From contig CAJMAW010000129.1 in the NCBI GenBank assembly GCA_905211485.1, positions 1 through 7,875 on the forward strand: DNA of 7,875 nucleotides, written 5' to 3'. The stretch is from an uncultured Lentisphaeria bacterium (GTDB lineage Bacteria > Verrucomicrobiota > Lentisphaeria > Victivallales > UBA1829). Both the position numbers and the translations under genes were made by a program. This document shows, piece after piece, positions 6,050 to 7,875 of the stretch (its first letter is position 1; each line of letters begins with the position of its first letter). The notes under the pieces are model-generated. The model ran no database searches. It was not told where the DNA came from and saw only the letters and a list, made by a program, of their open reading frames with translations.

Positions 6050-6940
6050 ATGAGGAAAATCGTCAGCCGCCCGGACGTCAACAGGATTCCGGGACTGCCG
6101 CTGCCCTTTCATGTCCGTTCCGTCGGCTGCAACGAGGCCGAATGCGGCTGGAGTGAACGGCTCCCGGGAAAACTCAAGAATTTCTTCCAGCTTTTCTGGA
6201 CTGCCGAAGGCTGCGGAGAACTGATGCTTCCGGAAGGGGGCTCCGTGCGCCTCCCCGCGGGAACTGTGTTCCTGCGTCATCCGAATGAGGAACACTGGAA
6301 CAGGACCAGCGGAGCCTCCCGCTGGCGTTATTACTGGTTCACGGCGGACGGACCGGGGGCGGAAGCGTTCTTCAGCGCCTACGGATATCCGAGAGAAGCG
6401 CTCCGGGCGGGGGAGTGCCCGGTCAAGCTCTTCCTGGAACTGGAGCTGATGCTCAAACGCAGAACGCCTTACGCTCAGCGTCATGCGCTTTCAGTCGCGG
6501 CGGAAATCCTTGCACTGGCAGGAAGGAAAAGCGGAGAGGAGGATTCTACGGAGAATTCCGGCGGTGCTGCCGCGGGAAACGTTTCAGGATTCGGAGGAGG
6601 ATCGAAAAATGGAGGGAGCCTGGTCAAGGCCTTCATAGACCTTGCGCATGAAACGTTTTGCGATCCCGCGGCAAGTGTCGGCACACTCTCCGCCGGACTC
6701 GGTGTGCACAGGACGACCCTCAACCGTGTTTTTTTCCGCGAAATGGCGATGTCACCCGGCACCTATCTGCATGAAATCCGGATTCAAAGGGCCTTTTCCC
6801 TGCTCCGGGAAACCAGTCTTCCCCTGAAGGAAATCGCTTTCCGATGCGGATTCGAAAATGCGCCTTATCTCTGCCGTCTTGTCCGGAAAGCGACGGGGCT
6901 TTCGCCTTCGGAATACCGCAAACGCGCTGGAATGGACTGA
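6050..6940 (+). CDS. AraC/XylS-family transcriptional regulator
   Basis: A 296-residue regulator. The N-terminal half (about 20-115) reads like the cupin-type ligand-binding domain of AraC proteins, with LPAGTVFLRHPNEEH near 67-81 and WRYYWF soon after. The C-terminal ~100 residues form the double helix-turn-helix: first HTH around 209-228 (VGTLSAGLGVHRTTLNRVF), second around 258-279, followed by the signature GLSPSEYRK. A low-complexity Gly/Ser/Asn linker at about 158-187 separates the domains and is longer than usual. The ATG at 6050 is the first in-frame start, since a TGA lies four codons upstream; an AGAGG lies 13 bases away, so translation may be modest. The gene is divergent from the NagB-like operon with 167 bp between starts, the usual arrangement of a local sugar-responsive activator and its target. 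The ligand is unknown. Confidence 0.93.
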   Translation: MRKIVSRPDVNRIPGLPLPFHVRSVGCNEAECGWSERLPGKLKNFFQLFWTAEGCGELMLPEGGSVRLPAGTVFLRHPNEEHWNRTSGASRWRYYWFTADGPGAEAFFSAYGYPREALRAGECPVKLFLELELMLKRRTPYAQRHALSVAAEILALAGRKSGEEDSTENSGGAAAGNVSGFGGGSKNGGSLVKAFIDLAHETFCDPAASVGTLSAGLGVHRTTLNRVFFREMAMSPGTYLHEIRIQRAFSLLRETSLPLKEIAFRCGFENAPYLCRLVRKATGLSPSEYRKRAGMD

Positions 6941-7017
6941 AAAAAAACACAGAAAAAAGAAAAAAAACAGTCCCTGAAAAAATGGAAAAAACTTTTTCCC
7001 GACTTGATTTCAAAAAA
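6940..7017 (+). promoter_or_regulatory. A-tract-rich spacer upstream of the lacI-type promoter
   Basis: Right after the araC stop the plus strand has A-runs of six to eight at 6940-6947, 6953-6958, 6960-6967, 6977-6982, 6986-6991 and 7012-7017. Spacings are roughly, not strictly, helical. Such DNA can be curved and can act as an UP-type element for the promoter at 7004. I see no T-run hairpin here, so the end of the araC transcript is not evident. Confidence 0.3.
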
Positions 7018-7031
7018 GAAAGCCATATTTT
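7004..7031 (+). promoter_or_regulatory. Candidate promoter of the lacI-type gene
   Basis: TTGATT (7004-7009) and TATTTT (7026-7031) are separated by 16 bases; each matches the sigma70 consensus at four of six positions. The start would fall near 7038-7040, so the 18-bp operator at 7040-7057 would cover the transcription start. That is the classical position for repression, and it strengthens an otherwise moderate promoter match. Confidence 0.45.
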
Positions 7032-7039
7032 ACCTCCAT

Positions 7040-7057
7040 AGGCGAAACGTTTCGCCT
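7040..7057. promoter_or_regulatory. LacI/GalR-type operator, perfect 18-bp palindrome
   Basis: AGGCGAAAC (7040-7048) is followed directly by its exact reverse complement GTTTCGCCT (7049-7057). The even-symmetry palindrome with a central CG inside AAACGTTT is the hallmark of LacI/GalR operators, where the hinge helices insert leucines at the CpG step. It lies 45 bp upstream of a lacI-family start codon and just after a likely -10 element, so autorepression is the natural reading. Confidence 0.85.
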
Positions 7058-7102
7058 GATCTGCCGGAAATTCTGAAAATTCGCAGCGGAGGGAGCTTCC
7101 GC

Positions 7103-7875
7103 ATGAACGGGAAACGCGTGACCATCAAAGATCTTGCACGGCACTGCAAGGTGTCCGTGAGCACGGTATCCTATGCTCTCAACAGCGGGAAGAATGGAAA
7201 GAACGAGAAGAATGCGAAGGTCTCCGAAGCGAAACGCCGGGAAATTCTCTCTCTGGCGGAAGAATGGGACTACCGCCCGAACCGTGAGGCGAAAAATCTG
7301 ATTTCGCGGAAGAGTTTCCGGATCGGGGTGATGTTTTCCAGTCTTTCCAGCCGCAGTTATTCTCTTCTGATCGAAAAAATCCAGCGGAATCTTGCGGTCC
7401 GCGGCTACGCGGGGATCTGCGCATCCTGGGGAAACACCTACCGGAGCGAACCCTTCCTGCACACCTACAGGGAACTGCTCGACTGCGGAATCGACGGAAT
7501 GATCCTCGCCCATTCCGACTTCCGGGGACTGCGGAAAGACATTCCGACTGTCATCTACGGGCACCGGGAGGGCATCGGGAAATACGACACGATTCTGGTT
7601 TCCCAGGGAGAAAAGATCCGGACTGCGGCGGAATATCTGATTTCCCTCGGTCATCGGCGTATCGCCGTCATGACCCACATCACCCGAAGCGACCGGGAAG
7701 AAAAGTGGGCGGTCATGCGCAGTCTGTTCCCGGACTATCCGAGGGAGTATCTGGCTCCAGCTTCCGACACGGTGAAGTCGGGAATCAAAATCCTGCACCG
7801 GATGCTGGCGCTGCCGCCGGAAAGACGGCCGAGCGCCCTGATCGCGGTGGGGGATGAATCGGCTGCCGGAGTGCT
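7103..7875 (+). CDS. LacI/GalR-family transcriptional regulator, C-terminus off the right edge
   Basis: The open frame runs from the ATG at 7103, with GGAGGGAG ending seven bases upstream, to the end of the window, giving 257 residues of an expected 330-370. The N-terminus is a LacI helix-turn-helix: VTIKDLARHCKVSVSTVSYALN at about 6-27. VSEAKRREILSLAEEWDYRPN follows from residue 40, then a hinge helix NREAKNLISRKS whose Leu would intercalate at the operator's central CpG. An insertion at 29-39, three imperfect GKN units plus AK, lies between the recognition part and the next helix, where the family normally has a short loop. From about residue 75 the periplasmic-binding-protein-like effector domain begins (FRIGVMFSS), with the typical LISLGHRRIAVM further on. 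It probably represses itself through the palindrome upstream. Its effector and other targets are unknown. Confidence 0.93.
   Translation, partial: MNGKRVTIKDLARHCKVSVSTVSYALNSGKNGKNEKNAKVSEAKRREILSLAEEWDYRPNREAKNLISRKSFRIGVMFSSLSSRSYSLLIEKIQRNLAVRGYAGICASWGNTYRSEPFLHTYRELLDCGIDGMILAHSDFRGLRKDIPTVIYGHREGIGKYDTILVSQGEKIRTAAEYLISLGHRRIAVMTHITRSDREEKWAVMRSLFPDYPREYLAPASDTVKSGIKILHRMLALPPERRPSALIAVGDESAAGV

Noticed and set aside
6984..6999. GGAAAAA/TTTTTCC hairpin after the araC-type gene as a terminator
   Set aside because: The loop is only two bases, the stem is mostly A-T and no T-run follows, so it does not qualify as an intrinsic terminator.
7010..7798. 262-codon minus-strand frame opposite the lacI-type gene
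   Set aside because: The plus strand has a full LacI headpiece, hinge and effector domain with a strong ribosome site; this frame is its shadow and crosses the operator and promoter.

Overview
The window (about 57% G+C by eye) looks like chromosomal DNA of a Gram-negative-type bacterium that makes lipid A. It carries lpxC and a FabZ-type dehydratase gene, a sugar-phosphate isomerase/deaminase-like gene paired with an amidohydrolase, and AraC- and LacI-family regulators close together. This mix, with long Gly/Ser- or Lys/Asn-rich insertions in the regulators, resembles the PVC superphylum, particularly Lentisphaerae (Victivallis-like). That placement is inference from gene content, not from a marker gene. 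No rRNA, tRNA, CRISPR array, insertion sequence or phage gene was recognised.

Layout. (1) 1-1946, minus strand: miaA (tRNA dimethylallyltransferase), followed downstream by a trans-type polyprenyl diphosphate synthase that runs off the left edge. Both use prenyl diphosphates. A good sigma70-type promoter (735-763) lies between them, so the synthase probably has its own transcript. (2) 1947-2172: divergent AT-rich intergenic region. (3) 2173-4000, plus strand: lpxC and a tandem double-hotdog FabZ-like protein, an apparent operon. LpxC commits UDP-acyl-GlcNAc to lipid A and FabZ draws on the same (R)-3-hydroxyacyl-ACP pool for fatty-acid elongation. A strong bidirectional terminator (4057-4091) closes it. 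(4) 4180-5882, minus strand: a two-gene operon, a NagB-like gene then an Amidohydrolase_2-type gene, ending at the same terminator. (5) 5883-6049: divergent control region with a good sigma70-like promoter for the NagB-like operon and a helically phased direct repeat, next to an AraC-type regulator (6050-6940) that probably controls it. (6) 6941-7102: A-tract-rich spacer, promoter and a perfect 18-bp LacI-type operator in front of a lacI-family gene (7103 to the right edge).

The right half is therefore a small carbohydrate-use module: an AraC regulator beside a putative amino-sugar or sugar-phosphate operon, and a LacI repressor that probably represses itself through its own operator. The left half is housekeeping: isoprenoid, tRNA modification and lipid A/fatty-acid genes. 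The most unusual items are the FabZ-like protein with active-site elements split between its two halves, the NagB-like protein with His where the catalytic-loop Asp is expected, and the LacI protein with a tandem-repeat insertion inside its DNA-binding domain.
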